Below are positions 34,733-43,464 of a DNA stretch of 64,000 nucleotides, piece after piece. Both the position numbers and the translations under genes were made by a program. Numbering within the stretch: the stretch's first letter is position 1; each line of letters starts with the position of its first letter. Under the pieces are notes generated by a model. That model saw only the letters and a program-made list of their open reading frames with translations. It did no database searches and had not been told where the DNA came from. The DNA lies in NCBI RefSeq assembly GCF_002222615.2, contig NZ_CP022412.2, positions 2,852,001 through 2,916,000 on the forward strand, written 5' to 3'. The stretch is from Bacteroides caccae (lineage in GTDB: Bacteria; Bacteroidota; Bacteroidia; Bacteroidales; Bacteroidaceae).

Positions 34733-35653
34733 ATGAAAGTACTTGTAGCTACTGAAAAACCGTTTGCAAAGATTGCAGTAGACGGTATCCGTAAAGAAAT
34801 TGAAGCGGCCGGATATGAGCTTGTTTTGCTTGAAAAATATACAGATAAGGCTCAGTTGTTGGATGCAGTGAAAGATGCTAATGCGATTATTATCCGTAGT
34901 GATATTATTGATGCAGAAGTGTTGGATGCTGCGAAAGAGTTGAAGATTGTGGTTCGTGCCGGTGCAGGATATGATAATGTTGACTTGGCTTCCGCTACTG
35001 CTCACGACGTTTGTGTGATGAATACTCCGGGACAGAACTCTAATGCTGTTGCCGAACTGGCTTTGGGTATGATGGTTTATGCTGTCCGTAACTTCTATAA
35101 CGGTACTTCCGGTACGGAATTAATGGGCAAGAAATTGGGTATCCATGCTTACGGAAACGTAGGTCGCAATGTAGCCCGTGTTGCTAAAGGCTTCGGAATG
35201 GAAGTTTATGCATACGATGCATTCTGCCCGAAAGAAGTAATCGAGAAAGACGGAGTGAAAGCGCTTGATTCTGCTGCAGAACTTTACAAGACTTGCCAGT
35301 TTGTTTCTCTGCACATCCCGGCAACTGCCGAAACAAAGAACTCTATCAACTATGCTTTGCTGAAAGACATGCCGAAAGGTGCTATGCTAGTGAATACTGC
35401 CCGTAAGGAAGTAATTAATGAAGCAGAACTTATCAAATTAATGGAAGACCGTGCAGACTTCAAATACATTACGGACATTATGCCTGCTGCTAACGCTGAA
35501 TTTGTAGAAAAGTTTGCCGGACGTTATTTCTCAACACCGAAGAAAATGGGTGCACAGACTGCCGAAGCAAATATCAATGCTGGTATTGCTGCAGCTCAAC
35601 AGATTGTCGGTTTTCTGAAAGACGGTTGTGAGAAGTTTAGAGTAAACAAATAA
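34733..35653 (+). CDS. serA: D-3-phosphoglycerate dehydrogenase-type 2-hydroxyacid dehydrogenase
   Basis: 306 aa, without the C-terminal ACT domain of longer SerA proteins. It starts KVLVATEKPFAKIAVDGI; the NAD-binding segment is LGIHAYGNVGRNVARVAKGF, followed by an Asp-containing strand end (YAYDAF). VRAGAGYDNVD and VNTARKEVINE supply the substrate Arg positions, and PAANAEFVEKF occupies the place of the catalytic-His region. Its position after serC supports a serine-pathway role. ATG 34733 is preferred to the frame opening 10 codons earlier inside the repeat. Confidence 0.9.
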   Translation: MKVLVATEKPFAKIAVDGIRKEIEAAGYELVLLEKYTDKAQLLDAVKDANAIIIRSDIIDAEVLDAAKELKIVVRAGAGYDNVDLASATAHDVCVMNTPGQNSNAVAELALGMMVYAVRNFYNGTSGTELMGKKLGIHAYGNVGRNVARVAKGFGMEVYAYDAFCPKEVIEKDGVKALDSAAELYKTCQFVSLHIPATAETKNSINYALLKDMPKGAMLVNTARKEVINEAELIKLMEDRADFKYITDIMPAANAEFVEKFAGRYFSTPKKMGAQTAEANINAGIAAAQQIVGFLKDGCEKFRVNK

Positions 35654-35754
35654 TATTCAGAATGAGGAAGGCGGATTTTCAGGATAACATAGTTATAATC
35701 TGATTAAAAACAATCTGTCGCAGAACGTCTTTTTTAGAAATAAGTAGTATATTT

Positions 35755-35796
35755 GAGCCACAGATTTTATATAAGTCTGTGGCTCTAATTTTTTAC
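35755..35796 (+). terminator. Terminator-like hairpin between serA and the DUF1015 gene
   Basis: A perfect 10-bp stem, GAGCCACAGA (35755-35764) with TCTGTGGCTC (35776-35785), then TAATTTTTT. A TATATTTG promoter-like box ends on its first base (35748-35755), so promoter and hairpin overlap. Confidence 0.75.
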
Positions 35797-35814
35797 ATAT
35801 AAAATACTAATATC

Positions 35815-37062
35815 ATGGCAATAATTAAACCTTTCAAGGGCATTCGTCCTCCGCAGAACCTGGTTGAACAGGTTGCTTCACGTCCTTATGATGTATTGAA
35901 CTCAGAAGAAGCCCGCGCAGAAGCGGAAGGTAATGAAAAATCCCTTTATCATATTATTAAACCTGAAATAGATTTCCCTGTTGGTACGGACGAACATGAT
36001 GAATGTGTTTACAGCAAGGCGGCCGAGAATTTCCAACTGTTTCAGGATAAAGGCTGGTTGGTGCAGGATAGCAAGGAAAACTATTATATCTATGCGCAGA
36101 CAATGAACGGTAAGACGCAGTACGGATTGGTAGTCGGTGCGTATGTTCCCGATTATATGAATGGTGTTATTAAGAAACACGAACTTACCCGTCGCGACAA
36201 GGAGGAAGACCGTATGAAGCATGTTCGTGTGAACAATGCGAATATCGAACCCGTATTCTTTGCTTATCCCGATAATGATAAACTGGATGTTATCATCAAG
36301 AAATATACTTTGGAAAAGCCCGTCTATGACTTTATCGCTCCGGGTGACGGTTTCGGACATACTTTTTGGATTATTGACCAGAGTGAAGACATTGCGGCTA
36401 TCACCACCGAATTTGCTAAAATGCCAGCTCTTTATATTGCCGACGGACATCATCGTTCTGCTGCCGCTGCATTGGTAGGTGCTGAAAAGGCAAAGCAGAA
36501 TCCGAACCATAAGGGAGATGAAGAATATAACTATTTCATGGCAGTTTGTTTTCCTGCCAATCAGTTGACTATCATTGACTACAACCGTGTGGTAAAAGAC
36601 CTCAATGGATTAACTCCCGAACAATTCCTTGGCGCCTTGAACAAGAACTTCATTGTTGAGGAAAAGGGGGCGGATATTTACAAATCTTCCGGTTTGCATA
36701 ATTTCTCTCTTTATCTTGGAGGAAAATGGTATAGTTTGACTGCTAAAGCAGGTACATACAATGATAACGATCCGATCGGTGTGCTTGATGTGACTATATC
36801 CTCCAACTTGATTTTGGATGAAATCTTAGGCATCAAAGATTTACGCTCCGACAAACGTATCGACTTTGTAGGAGGTATCCGTGGTTTGGGAGAACTCAAG
36901 AAACGTGTAGACAGTGGTGAGATGAAAGTGGCATTAGCTCTTTATCCCGTGTCTATGAAGCAATTAATGGATATTGCCGATACAGGTAACATCATGCCTC
37001 CAAAGACAACTTGGTTCGAACCGAAACTTCGTTCGGGACTGGTTATCCATAAATTGGAATAA
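35815..37062 (+). CDS. DUF1015 family protein, likely linked to serine metabolism
   Basis: 415 aa. The opening (IIKPFKGIRPPQNLVEQVAS, then RPYDVLN) and LYIADGHHRSAAA at residues 207-219 are the family's signature. No experimental activity is assigned to the family that I can name. Asp210-Gly-His-His-Arg214 resembles the DGHHR-type motif of ParB-fold free-serine kinases. The gene follows serC and serA on the same strand, an association often seen for DUF1015, while no phosphoserine phosphatase is encoded in the window. A role in serine or phosphoserine turnover is therefore a reasonable hypothesis, not a finding. Confidence 0.85.
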   Translation: MAIIKPFKGIRPPQNLVEQVASRPYDVLNSEEARAEAEGNEKSLYHIIKPEIDFPVGTDEHDECVYSKAAENFQLFQDKGWLVQDSKENYYIYAQTMNGKTQYGLVVGAYVPDYMNGVIKKHELTRRDKEEDRMKHVRVNNANIEPVFFAYPDNDKLDVIIKKYTLEKPVYDFIAPGDGFGHTFWIIDQSEDIAAITTEFAKMPALYIADGHHRSAAAALVGAEKAKQNPNHKGDEEYNYFMAVCFPANQLTIIDYNRVVKDLNGLTPEQFLGALNKNFIVEEKGADIYKSSGLHNFSLYLGGKWYSLTAKAGTYNDNDPIGVLDVTISSNLILDEILGIKDLRSDKRIDFVGGIRGLGELKKRVDSGEMKVALALYPVSMKQLMDIADTGNIMPPKTTWFEPKLRSGLVIHKLE

Positions 37063-37086
37063 GACAAGTATCATTTTATAAAATAG

Positions 37087-37230
37087 AGCGGTCGATTTGT
37101 TACAATCATACGGTAGATTATAACGGATCGACCGCTTCTTTATAAAGAATCAACCGTTCGTTTGTAGTAAAACGACCGCTTGTTTGTATCATCCCGAACG
37201 TATCTCGTCAATTGTCTGATCGCTTAATAT
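37087..37230. repeat. 22-bp phased array with CG core, before yigZ
   Basis: CG dinucleotides of related words stand at 37089, 37111, 37133, 37155, 37177, 37199 and 37221, exactly 22 apart. The middle three units share ACCGCTTCTTTATA, ACCGTTCGTTTGTA and ACCGCTTGTTTGTA. The first unit's AGCGGTCGAT is the perfect complement of ATCGACCGCT in the third (37127-37136), which gives a hairpin followed by TTCTTT and possibly the DUF1015 terminator. Spacer sequences are unrelated. Confidence 0.8.
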
Positions 37231-37266
37231 TTCCAAACGATAAATTGAAATTTCCGTGTAAACCCG

Positions 37267-37274
37267 TATCTTTG
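37267..37274 (+). promoter_or_regulatory. -7 box four bases before the yigZ ATG
   Basis: TATCTTTG, exact consensus, followed by CAAC and ATG 37279. Predicts a leaderless transcript. Confidence 0.6.
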
Positions 37275-37278
37275 CAAC

Positions 37279-37887
37279 ATGACTGCTGAAGATACTTACA
37301 AAACCATTGCCGAACCTTCCGAAGGTATTTATACAGAAAAGCGGAGCAAGTTTATTGCTATCGCCCTGCCTGTGCGTACTCTCGATGAGATAAAAGCTCA
37401 TCTTGAAACGTATCAGAAGAAGTATTATGATGCACGGCACGTATGCTATGCCTATATGCTGGGAGCCGCTCGCAAAGATTTCCGTGCCAATGATAATGGA
37501 GAGCCTTCCGGAACGGCGGGCAAGCCTATTCTCGGACAGATAAACTCCAATGAACTGACAGACATCCTGATTATCGTAGTCCGTTACTTCGGAGGAATCA
37601 AGTTGGGGACAAACGGACTGATTGTTGCCTATAAAGCTGCTGCTGCCGAAGCAATAGCTGCTGCTACGGTCATCGAGAAAACGGTGGACGAGGAAGTGAC
37701 AATCATGTTTGAGTATCCTTTTATGAATGATGTGATGCGTATTGTCAAGGAAGAAGAACCGGAGATTCTTCGGCAGTCGTATGATATGGATTGCAGTATG
37801 ACATTGCGCATCCGTTCTTCCATGATGCCGAAACTGCGTGCACGGCTGGAGAAAGTGGAAACGGCACGGATTCTTGAGGAAGACTGA
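37279..37887 (+). CDS. yigZ: YigZ/IMPACT family protein
   Basis: 202 aa. The N-terminal UPF0029 domain shows KRSKFIAIALPVRTLDE, then RHVCYAYMLG, GEPSGTAGKPIL and VVRYFGGIKLGTNGL, all family hallmarks. The C-terminal DUF1949 part (about 135-202) is a ferredoxin-like fold. Eukaryotic IMPACT regulates Gcn2; the bacterial role is unclear, though ribosome- or nucleic-acid-related functions have been proposed. The start is well constrained because conserved sequence begins at residue 7. Confidence 0.93.
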   Translation: MTAEDTYKTIAEPSEGIYTEKRSKFIAIALPVRTLDEIKAHLETYQKKYYDARHVCYAYMLGAARKDFRANDNGEPSGTAGKPILGQINSNELTDILIIVVRYFGGIKLGTNGLIVAYKAAAAEAIAAATVIEKTVDEEVTIMFEYPFMNDVMRIVKEEEPEILRQSYDMDCSMTLRIRSSMMPKLRARLEKVETARILEED

Positions 37888-37894
37888 TTGAGAC

Positions 37895-37960
37895 ATTTAC
37901 CTATCACCTCTCCCTACGGAGACTCCTCCTTTCCCGAAGGAGGAGAGTTTTGATAGAGAT
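37895..37960. mobile_element. MITE remnant, acting as a terminator-like hairpin
   Basis: About 65 bases similar to the 3' third of the element at 13484-13654 (ACCTATCACCTCTCCCTACGG and onwards). It contains a 9-bp stem, CTCCTCCTT (37923-37931) with AAGGAGGAG (37937-37945), followed by AGTTTTG just after yigZ. The terminal repeat is degraded. Confidence 0.65.
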
Positions 37961-37998
37961 TGTTGGTGGAAGTGAGATAGAATATAAATAAGAAAAAT

Positions 37999-38742
37999 AT
38001 GTTTATGAGGAACAGATATAATATACTTTTCAGCTTGTTTTGGGCTTCTCTTGTGTTGGTTGGCATTGAAACACAGGCACAGGAGAACTTGAAATTTGCT
38101 CCAAACGACATACCTGTTCCCTGGTATTCGCAGAAAATCACAGGTTGTCCCTATACACACTGTTCGCTTGCATCCTCATTAATGGTATTCGATTATTTCA
38201 AAGGCATGACAGCAGACGCGCAACGAACCTCTTCGGATGCGGAAAAGAAACTGATTGAATATCAGAGGAACTATTTTTTTAAGAAACGCGCTCCCTTCCG
38301 TCGTCGTACATCGATAGGGCAGGGAGGATATTATTCTTTCGAAATAGATTCATTGACCCGTTATTATGAGAATATGATAAGTGCGGAACATTTCCAACAG
38401 AAAGATTACCGGATACTGAAAGATTATATCGACCGTGGGATTCCCGTGTTGATAAACGTAAGGTATACAGGAGCAACTCGTGGACTTCGTCCCGGACCAC
38501 GAGGACATTGGATTGTATTGCGTGGCATTGATGATAAATATGTGTGGGTGAATGACCCCGGCCGTTCGCCGGAGATGAGGAGTAAAGGCGAGAATATTCG
38601 CTATCCGATTAAGAAACAAGTCGGCAATCCTTCTTATTTTGACGGATGCTGGACAGGCAGATATATTGTGGTTACTCCGAGAGAATGGATACGTAATCCT
38701 CTTGAATCAGTAAATAAGAAACATAAGATATATGGCATTTGA
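37999..38742 (+). CDS. Secreted C39-like (papain-fold) cysteine peptidase
   Basis: 247 aa with a signal peptide (cleaved near ETQAQE, about residue 30). The peptidase_C39_2 core has VPWYSQKITGCPYTHCSLASS (catalytic Cys after the Gln), GHWIVLRGIDDKYVWVNDPG (His and Asp/Asn). The domain is found in bacteriocin-processing peptidases, but there is no ABC transporter here, so this is a free periplasmic or surface enzyme. Its TGA overlaps the next gene's ATG (38732) by 11 bases, so the two are translationally coupled. Confidence 0.85.
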   Translation: MFMRNRYNILFSLFWASLVLVGIETQAQENLKFAPNDIPVPWYSQKITGCPYTHCSLASSLMVFDYFKGMTADAQRTSSDAEKKLIEYQRNYFFKKRAPFRRRTSIGQGGYYSFEIDSLTRYYENMISAEHFQQKDYRILKDYIDRGIPVLINVRYTGATRGLRPGPRGHWIVLRGIDDKYVWVNDPGRSPEMRSKGENIRYPIKKQVGNPSYFDGCWTGRYIVVTPREWIRNPLESVNKKHKIYGI

Positions 38743-39817
38743 AGCAACAAAAAAAGAATGGTGCGAACTTTATACTTTCTTCCGCCTGTTGGCAGACGGA
38801 AAAGTTGTATTAGGCACGGCAGAAGCGAAAATAGGAGAAATGTCCTGGCCTATTGCAATGATTCAACGGGAAGAACATGACGGAACGCGCCGGTATTATA
38901 TTGAAGAAGAATCAGTCCGTATTGAGGGAGAAACGGGTGTTAAGTCCATGCCGCGTGAAGATTTCGGTATTGTTGCCGATCTGATTTTGCAGGCAGTGAA
39001 ATCCTCCTCGGAAAATGATGTCACCTCGCCGGAGGGAGTGGAAGAATTTTTGGACGAAGCCGGTATCTTCGATTTGGAAGCAAAAACAGAAGATCGTACA
39101 GATTTCTCGGTTGCCTTTTGGCATCCGGAAGCTCCGGTAAGAGGTTTCAATGTACGTTCGCGGTTGAGTGCCATGAATCCGTTATTGGACGGAGGGCGTG
39201 CGGCAAATCTTAAACTGGAGCAGAGTGGAATCAAGTTTGCTACTCCTACGGTGAATAAGATTAATGCATTGCCCGAATCCCCCAACGAAGTATCCGAGCG
39301 AATGATGCTGATAGAGCGTTTGGGTGGTGTGCTCAAATATTCGGATGTAGCCGACCGTGTGTTCCGCAGTAATCTTCTGATGATTGATTTACATTTTCCG
39401 CGTGTACTGACAGAGATGATTCGTATTATGCATTTGGACGGCATCTCCCGAATCAGTGAATTGACGGAAGTAATCAAGCAGATGAATCCTCTGAAGATAA
39501 AAGATGAGTTGATAAACAAACATTGTTTCTATGAGTTTAAAATAAAGCAATTCTTAATGGCTCTGGCCTTGGGGATGCGTCCGGCAAAGATATACAATGG
39601 TCAGGATTCGGCTGTTGAAGGCATTTTGCTGGTAGGTGGAAACGGGGAAGTACTTTGTTATCATAAATCGGAGAAGCAGGTCATGGAAGACTTCCTGTTC
39701 CGAAATACTCGTTTGGAAAAGGGCTCTTTGGATAAAGATAAATATGGCTTTTTGGAGAAAGAGAACGGAGTTTATTATTTCAAGCTGAATGCAAAGATTG
39801 GTTTGGTTAAACGGTAA
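38732..39817 (+). CDS. HpaII-family type II restriction endonuclease homologue
   Basis: 361 aa, same length as the HpaII family. The N-terminus (KKEWCELYTFFRLLADGKVV) matches the family's GEWSELY...LLADGK opening. Residues 139-162 (FNVRSRL...LLDGGRAANLKL) match its FSIKS.LG...TLLNA..TNF block, and the last 90 residues (LALGMRPAK, GEVLCYHKSEKQVMEDFL, NTRLEKGS, YFKLNAKIGLV) follow the family's C-terminal pattern. The prototype cuts CCGG. No DNA methyltransferase is in the window, so it is an orphan here, and it has drifted from family residues (KIGLV where IRF is usual). Family call is by memory of motifs. Confidence 0.75.
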   Translation: MAFEATKKEWCELYTFFRLLADGKVVLGTAEAKIGEMSWPIAMIQREEHDGTRRYYIEEESVRIEGETGVKSMPREDFGIVADLILQAVKSSSENDVTSPEGVEEFLDEAGIFDLEAKTEDRTDFSVAFWHPEAPVRGFNVRSRLSAMNPLLDGGRAANLKLEQSGIKFATPTVNKINALPESPNEVSERMMLIERLGGVLKYSDVADRVFRSNLLMIDLHFPRVLTEMIRIMHLDGISRISELTEVIKQMNPLKIKDELINKHCFYEFKIKQFLMALALGMRPAKIYNGQDSAVEGILLVGGNGEVLCYHKSEKQVMEDFLFRNTRLEKGSLDKDKYGFLEKENGVYYFKLNAKIGLVKR

Positions 39818-39829
39818 ATAAATTATAGT

Positions 39830-40399
39830 ATGAAGACAAATGAAATTTTAGAGAATATCAAAGCACGTCGAAGTGTACGGGCTTACACCGGTCAGCAGGT
39901 CTCGGAAGAGGATTTGCAGGCTGTTCTGGAGGCTGCTACTTATGCACCGAGCGGGATGCATCTGGAGACATGGCATTTCACTGCCATTCAGAATGCCGAT
40001 AAACTGACCGAATTGAATGAACGTATCAAGGGATCTTTTGCCAAGAGCGACGAACCCCGTTTGAAGGAACGCGGGCAGAGCAAGACGTATTGTTGCTATT
40101 ATCATGCTCCTACTTTGGTTATCGTTTCCAATGAGCCGACTCAGTGGTGGGCGGGTATGGACTGCGCCTGTGCTATCGAAAATATGTTTCTTGCGGCTCA
40201 TTCTCTGGGGATCGGTTCTTGTTGGATAAATCAGCTCGGGACGACGTGTGACGATCCTGAGGTACGTGCATTTATTACTTCGTTGGGCGTTCCGGAAAAT
40301 CATAAAGTTTACGGTTGTGTAGCGTTGGGATATGCTGATTCTAAAATCCCGATGAAAGAGAAAAAGGTGAAAGACGGTACGATAACTATTGTCAAGTAG
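39830..40399 (+). CDS. Nitroreductase-family FMN oxidoreductase
   Basis: 189 aa. The N-terminal RRSVRAYTGQQVSEEDLQAVL with LEAATYAPSGMHLETWHF is the FMN-binding signature (R.S.R, ..AP.....PW-like). SLGIGSCWINQLG and VALGYADSKIP are the later flavin contacts. Such enzymes reduce nitro, quinone or ene substrates using NAD(P)H; the physiological substrate is unknown. It starts 12 bases after the HpaII-like gene, completing a three-gene unit. Confidence 0.9.
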   Translation: MKTNEILENIKARRSVRAYTGQQVSEEDLQAVLEAATYAPSGMHLETWHFTAIQNADKLTELNERIKGSFAKSDEPRLKERGQSKTYCCYYHAPTLVIVSNEPTQWWAGMDCACAIENMFLAAHSLGIGSCWINQLGTTCDDPEVRAFITSLGVPENHKVYGCVALGYADSKIPMKEKKVKDGTITIVK

Positions 40400-40415
40400 G
40401 CATTTCCGAATATAT

Positions 40416-40545
40416 AAGTCCCGGGTATATTTCCATTATGCCCGGGACTTTTGTGTGTTTAGCCCTGGGAAGAAAGGTGATGAGTCCGGGCTTTATAGAG
40501 ATAATCCCGGAGCACAACAAGTGTAAGCCCCGGGATTGTTTTATT
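40416..40545. repeat. ~22-bp phased CCCGGG array forming three hairpins
   Basis: Six CCCGGG-like cores are centred near 40422, 40443, 40466, 40487, 40508 and 40531, with steps of 21-23. Neighbours pair: AAGTCCCGGG with CCCGGGACTT (perfect 10 bp, then TTTGTG), AGCCC with GGGCT, and AATCCCGG with CCGGGATT (perfect 8 bp, then GTTTTATT). The array lies between the convergent nitroreductase and gcvP genes, so it probably terminates transcription from both sides, but the even pitch is more than termination needs. Confidence 0.85.
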
Positions 40546-40594
40546 AGTTTTTCATCACTTTATTTGTGATGATTTTCTCTGTGGCCGTTTCTTC

Positions 40595-43444
40595 TTATTC
40601 GAATGTGCCGTAGCGAGTCGGCAATAACTTCCGGTCTCCCAGTGTATTGTCTACACGTGCCACATTTATCCAGAACTTATTCTCACGTACACTTTCTATC
40701 GGGTAAGCTGCTTTTTCGCGTGTGTACGAGTGCTCCCAGCGATCACTTACAATTTCGTATTCGGGATGCGGAGCATTAATCAATACGTTGTCGTCTTTGT
40801 CCGCTTCACCGTTCTTCACTTCTTGAATTTCCTGCCAGATGTTCAGCATGACATCAACGAAATTATCCAGTTCTGCCAGACTCTCGCTTTCGGTTGGCTC
40901 AATCATCAGCGTGCCATGCACAGGGAAGGAGAGGGTAGGAGCATGATAACCATAATCCATGAGACGTTTTGCGATATCATTTTCGGAGATGCCCGTTTCC
41001 TCGTGCACTTTGCGGCATTCCAGAATCATCTCGTGCCCGACGAAACCATTCGCTCCGCGATAAACGATCCCATACGTGTCTTTCAGACAAGCAGCCAGGT
41101 AATTGGCATTTAGAATCGCGATTTTAGTAGCCATAGTCAGTCCTTCTGTACCCATCATACGGATGTATCCGTAAGTGATCGGCAGGATTCCCGCACTTCC
41201 GAACGGAGCGGAGGAAACCTGATTCTGTGCATTACCGAAGATTCCGTGTCCCGGAAGGAAAGGTACCAGATGCTCGGCCACACAGATAGGACCCACACCC
41301 GGACCACCACCACCGTGAGGTGAAGCAAACGTTTTGTGAAGGTTCAAATGGCAGACATCAGCACCGATAAATCCCGGATTGGTTAACCCGACTTGTGCAT
41401 TCATGTTCGCACCGTCCATATATACTTGTGCTCCACAAGCATGGATAATATGGCAGATTTCTTTTATTTCTGTTTCGAAGATACCGTGTGTAGAAGGGTA
41501 TGTAATCATCAGTGCCGCCAGTTCTTCTTTGTTTTCTTCCGCTTTGGCACGCAAGTCGTCCATGTCTACATTTCCTTGCTCGTCGCATGCGCAGGTGACG
41601 GTTATAAACCCTGCCTGTATTGCCGATGCCGGATTCGTTCCGTGAGCTGAAGCGGGAATCAATATCTTGTTACGGTGTCCCTGACCAATGCTTTCGAGAT
41701 AGGCACGAATCACACGAAGGCCTGTATATTCTCCGGCAGCTCCCGAATTTGGCTGCAAACTTACGCCGGCAAAACCGGTGATGATCTTCAAGTCCTCACT
41801 CAGATTATTAATCAATTCCCGATACCCTTCTGCCTGGTCTTCCGGAACCAATGGATGCATACCCATAAATTCGGGACGGCTCAAAGGCAGCATTTCCGCA
41901 GCGGCATTCAGTTTCATGGTACATGAACCGAGGGAGATCATAGATTGGGCCAGCGAAATATCCTTGCGGTCAAGACGTTTGATGTAACGCATCATCTCCG
42001 TCTCCGTATGATATTTGTTGAATACTTCGTGTGTAAGGAAAGGCGTGGTACGTTTTACAGTCTTGTCTATATTGCTTTTTTCAGGGATGTCATCCACCTT
42101 CTGATAATCTTTTCCCGCAGCAATGGCAAAGATAGAAAGCAACACATTGGCGGCTGCTACATCAGTCGTTTCGTCAATACTGAACCCTACGTTTCCGTTT
42201 TCGAAATAACGCAGATTTACTTCCTTGCTAAGAGCTATCGTACGGATTTGCTGTGCCGAAACGTGTTCGGGCAGTTCGAAGCGCAGGGTATCGAAGTATT
42301 GTGCATTCACTTGCGTATATCCGAATTTCTTCAATTGTTTATCAAGGAATACGGTGATACTGTGGATACGTGAAGCGATAGTTGTGATACCTTCCTGACC
42401 GTGGTAAACGGCATAGAATCCTGCCATTGTAGCCAGCAATGCCTGTGCCGTACAGATATTTGAAGTTGCCTTCTCGCGTTTGATATGCTGTTCGCGGGTC
42501 TGTAAAGCCATTCGGTAACAAAGTTTACCGTATTTGTCTTTAGACCAGCCGATGATTCGTCCTGGCATATTCCGTTTGTATTCATCCCGTGTGGCGAAGT
42601 AGCCGGCCGAAGGTCCGCCGTAGAACATCGGTGTGCCTAGGCGTTGTGTTGTTCCGAATACGATGTCCGCTTCCCATTCTCCCGGAGGTGTCAGCAAGGC
42701 AAGACTTAGGATGTCGGCGGCAACGGCAACTTTACAATCTGCCGCATGAGCCTTTTCCGTAAACTCTGTGTAATCTTCTACGCTGCCATTCGAATTGGGA
42801 TATTGCAATACGCAGGCAAATACTTCCTGTGAAGGTTCAAATTCTTTATATTTACCTACACGCAGCTCGATGCCTTGAGGTACGGCACGTGTAGTCATTA
42901 CCGCCAATGTCTGAGGGAAAATATTTTCGTCAACAAACACTACGTTCGCACCCGCTTTCTGTTGCGCACGGGAACGTAGGGCGTACATCATACTTACGGC
43001 TTCGGCAGCCGCAGTCGCTTCGTCCAAGAGTGAGCAGTTGGCAAGCGGCATGGCGGTAAGGTCGCATATGGCAGTTTGGAAATTCATCAGTGCTTCCAGG
43101 CGTCCTTGCGAAACTTCGGTCTGATAAGGAGTATAAGACGTATACCATACGGGATTTTCGAACACATTCCGTTGGATAACGGCCGGAGTAATCGTGTTGT
43201 ACCAACCCATACCAATGTATGTAGTGTACAGTTTGTTCTTACCTGCCAGTTCAGCGATGTGTTTCCCAAATTCGTATTCCGTCAGGGGAGCGTTTAATGC
43301 CAGTGGCTCTTTCAGCCGGATATTGGCGGGAATGGTTTTCTCAATTAGTTCGTCCAACGAGTCCACACCAATTTTGCGGAGCATTACAGTTGTGTCTTGT
43401 TCATTGATGCCGATGTGACGGCTAGCTAACAAATCGGTTTTCAT
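40595..43444 (-). CDS. gcvP: Glycine dehydrogenase (decarboxylating), P-protein
   Basis: 949 aa, the single-chain P-protein of the glycine cleavage system. It decarboxylates glycine and passes the aminomethyl group to the H-protein lipoyl arm. The N-terminus reads SRHIGINEQDTTVMLRKIG; the PLP Lys is in HLNLHKTFASPHGGGGPGVG. EPTESESLAELDNF is in the C-terminal substrate region. No gcvT or gcvH is nearby, so the system is scattered. It is the last gene after rsmG and the hydrolase gene, 20 bases behind the latter. No glycine riboswitch is seen. Confidence 0.97.
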   Translation of the reverse strand: MKTDLLASRHIGINEQDTTVMLRKIGVDSLDELIEKTIPANIRLKEPLALNAPLTEYEFGKHIAELAGKNKLYTTYIGMGWYNTITPAVIQRNVFENPVWYTSYTPYQTEVSQGRLEALMNFQTAICDLTAMPLANCSLLDEATAAAEAVSMMYALRSRAQQKAGANVVFVDENIFPQTLAVMTTRAVPQGIELRVGKYKEFEPSQEVFACVLQYPNSNGSVEDYTEFTEKAHAADCKVAVAADILSLALLTPPGEWEADIVFGTTQRLGTPMFYGGPSAGYFATRDEYKRNMPGRIIGWSKDKYGKLCYRMALQTREQHIKREKATSNICTAQALLATMAGFYAVYHGQEGITTIASRIHSITVFLDKQLKKFGYTQVNAQYFDTLRFELPEHVSAQQIRTIALSKEVNLRYFENGNVGFSIDETTDVAAANVLLSIFAIAAGKDYQKVDDIPEKSNIDKTVKRTTPFLTHEVFNKYHTETEMMRYIKRLDRKDISLAQSMISLGSCTMKLNAAAEMLPLSRPEFMGMHPLVPEDQAEGYRELINNLSEDLKIITGFAGVSLQPNSGAAGEYTGLRVIRAYLESIGQGHRNKILIPASAHGTNPASAIQAGFITVTCACDEQGNVDMDDLRAKAEENKEELAALMITYPSTHGIFETEIKEICHIIHACGAQVYMDGANMNAQVGLTNPGFIGADVCHLNLHKTFASPHGGGGPGVGPICVAEHLVPFLPGHGIFGNAQNQVSSAPFGSAGILPITYGYIRMMGTEGLTMATKIAILNANYLAACLKDTYGIVYRGANGFVGHEMILECRKVHEETGISENDIAKRLMDYGYHAPTLSFPVHGTLMIEPTESESLAELDNFVDVMLNIWQEIQEVKNGEADKDDNVLINAPHPEYEIVSDRWEHSYTREKAAYPIESVRENKFWINVARVDNTLGDRKLLPTRYGTFE

Positions 43445-43464
43445 ATTAATAGGAGGATTTTGTT

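Noticed and set aside
37895..37960. An independent terminator for yigZ
   Set aside because: The hairpin is better explained as part of a decayed MITE copy, though it may now serve that role.
40416..40545. A CRISPR array or rRNA-like structure
   Set aside because: Cores of six bases with 15-base spacers, pairing into simple hairpins; no cas genes.
43445..43464. A glycine riboswitch before gcvP
   Set aside because: Only 20 bases separate gcvP from the upstream gene, and no tandem aptamer is seen further up.
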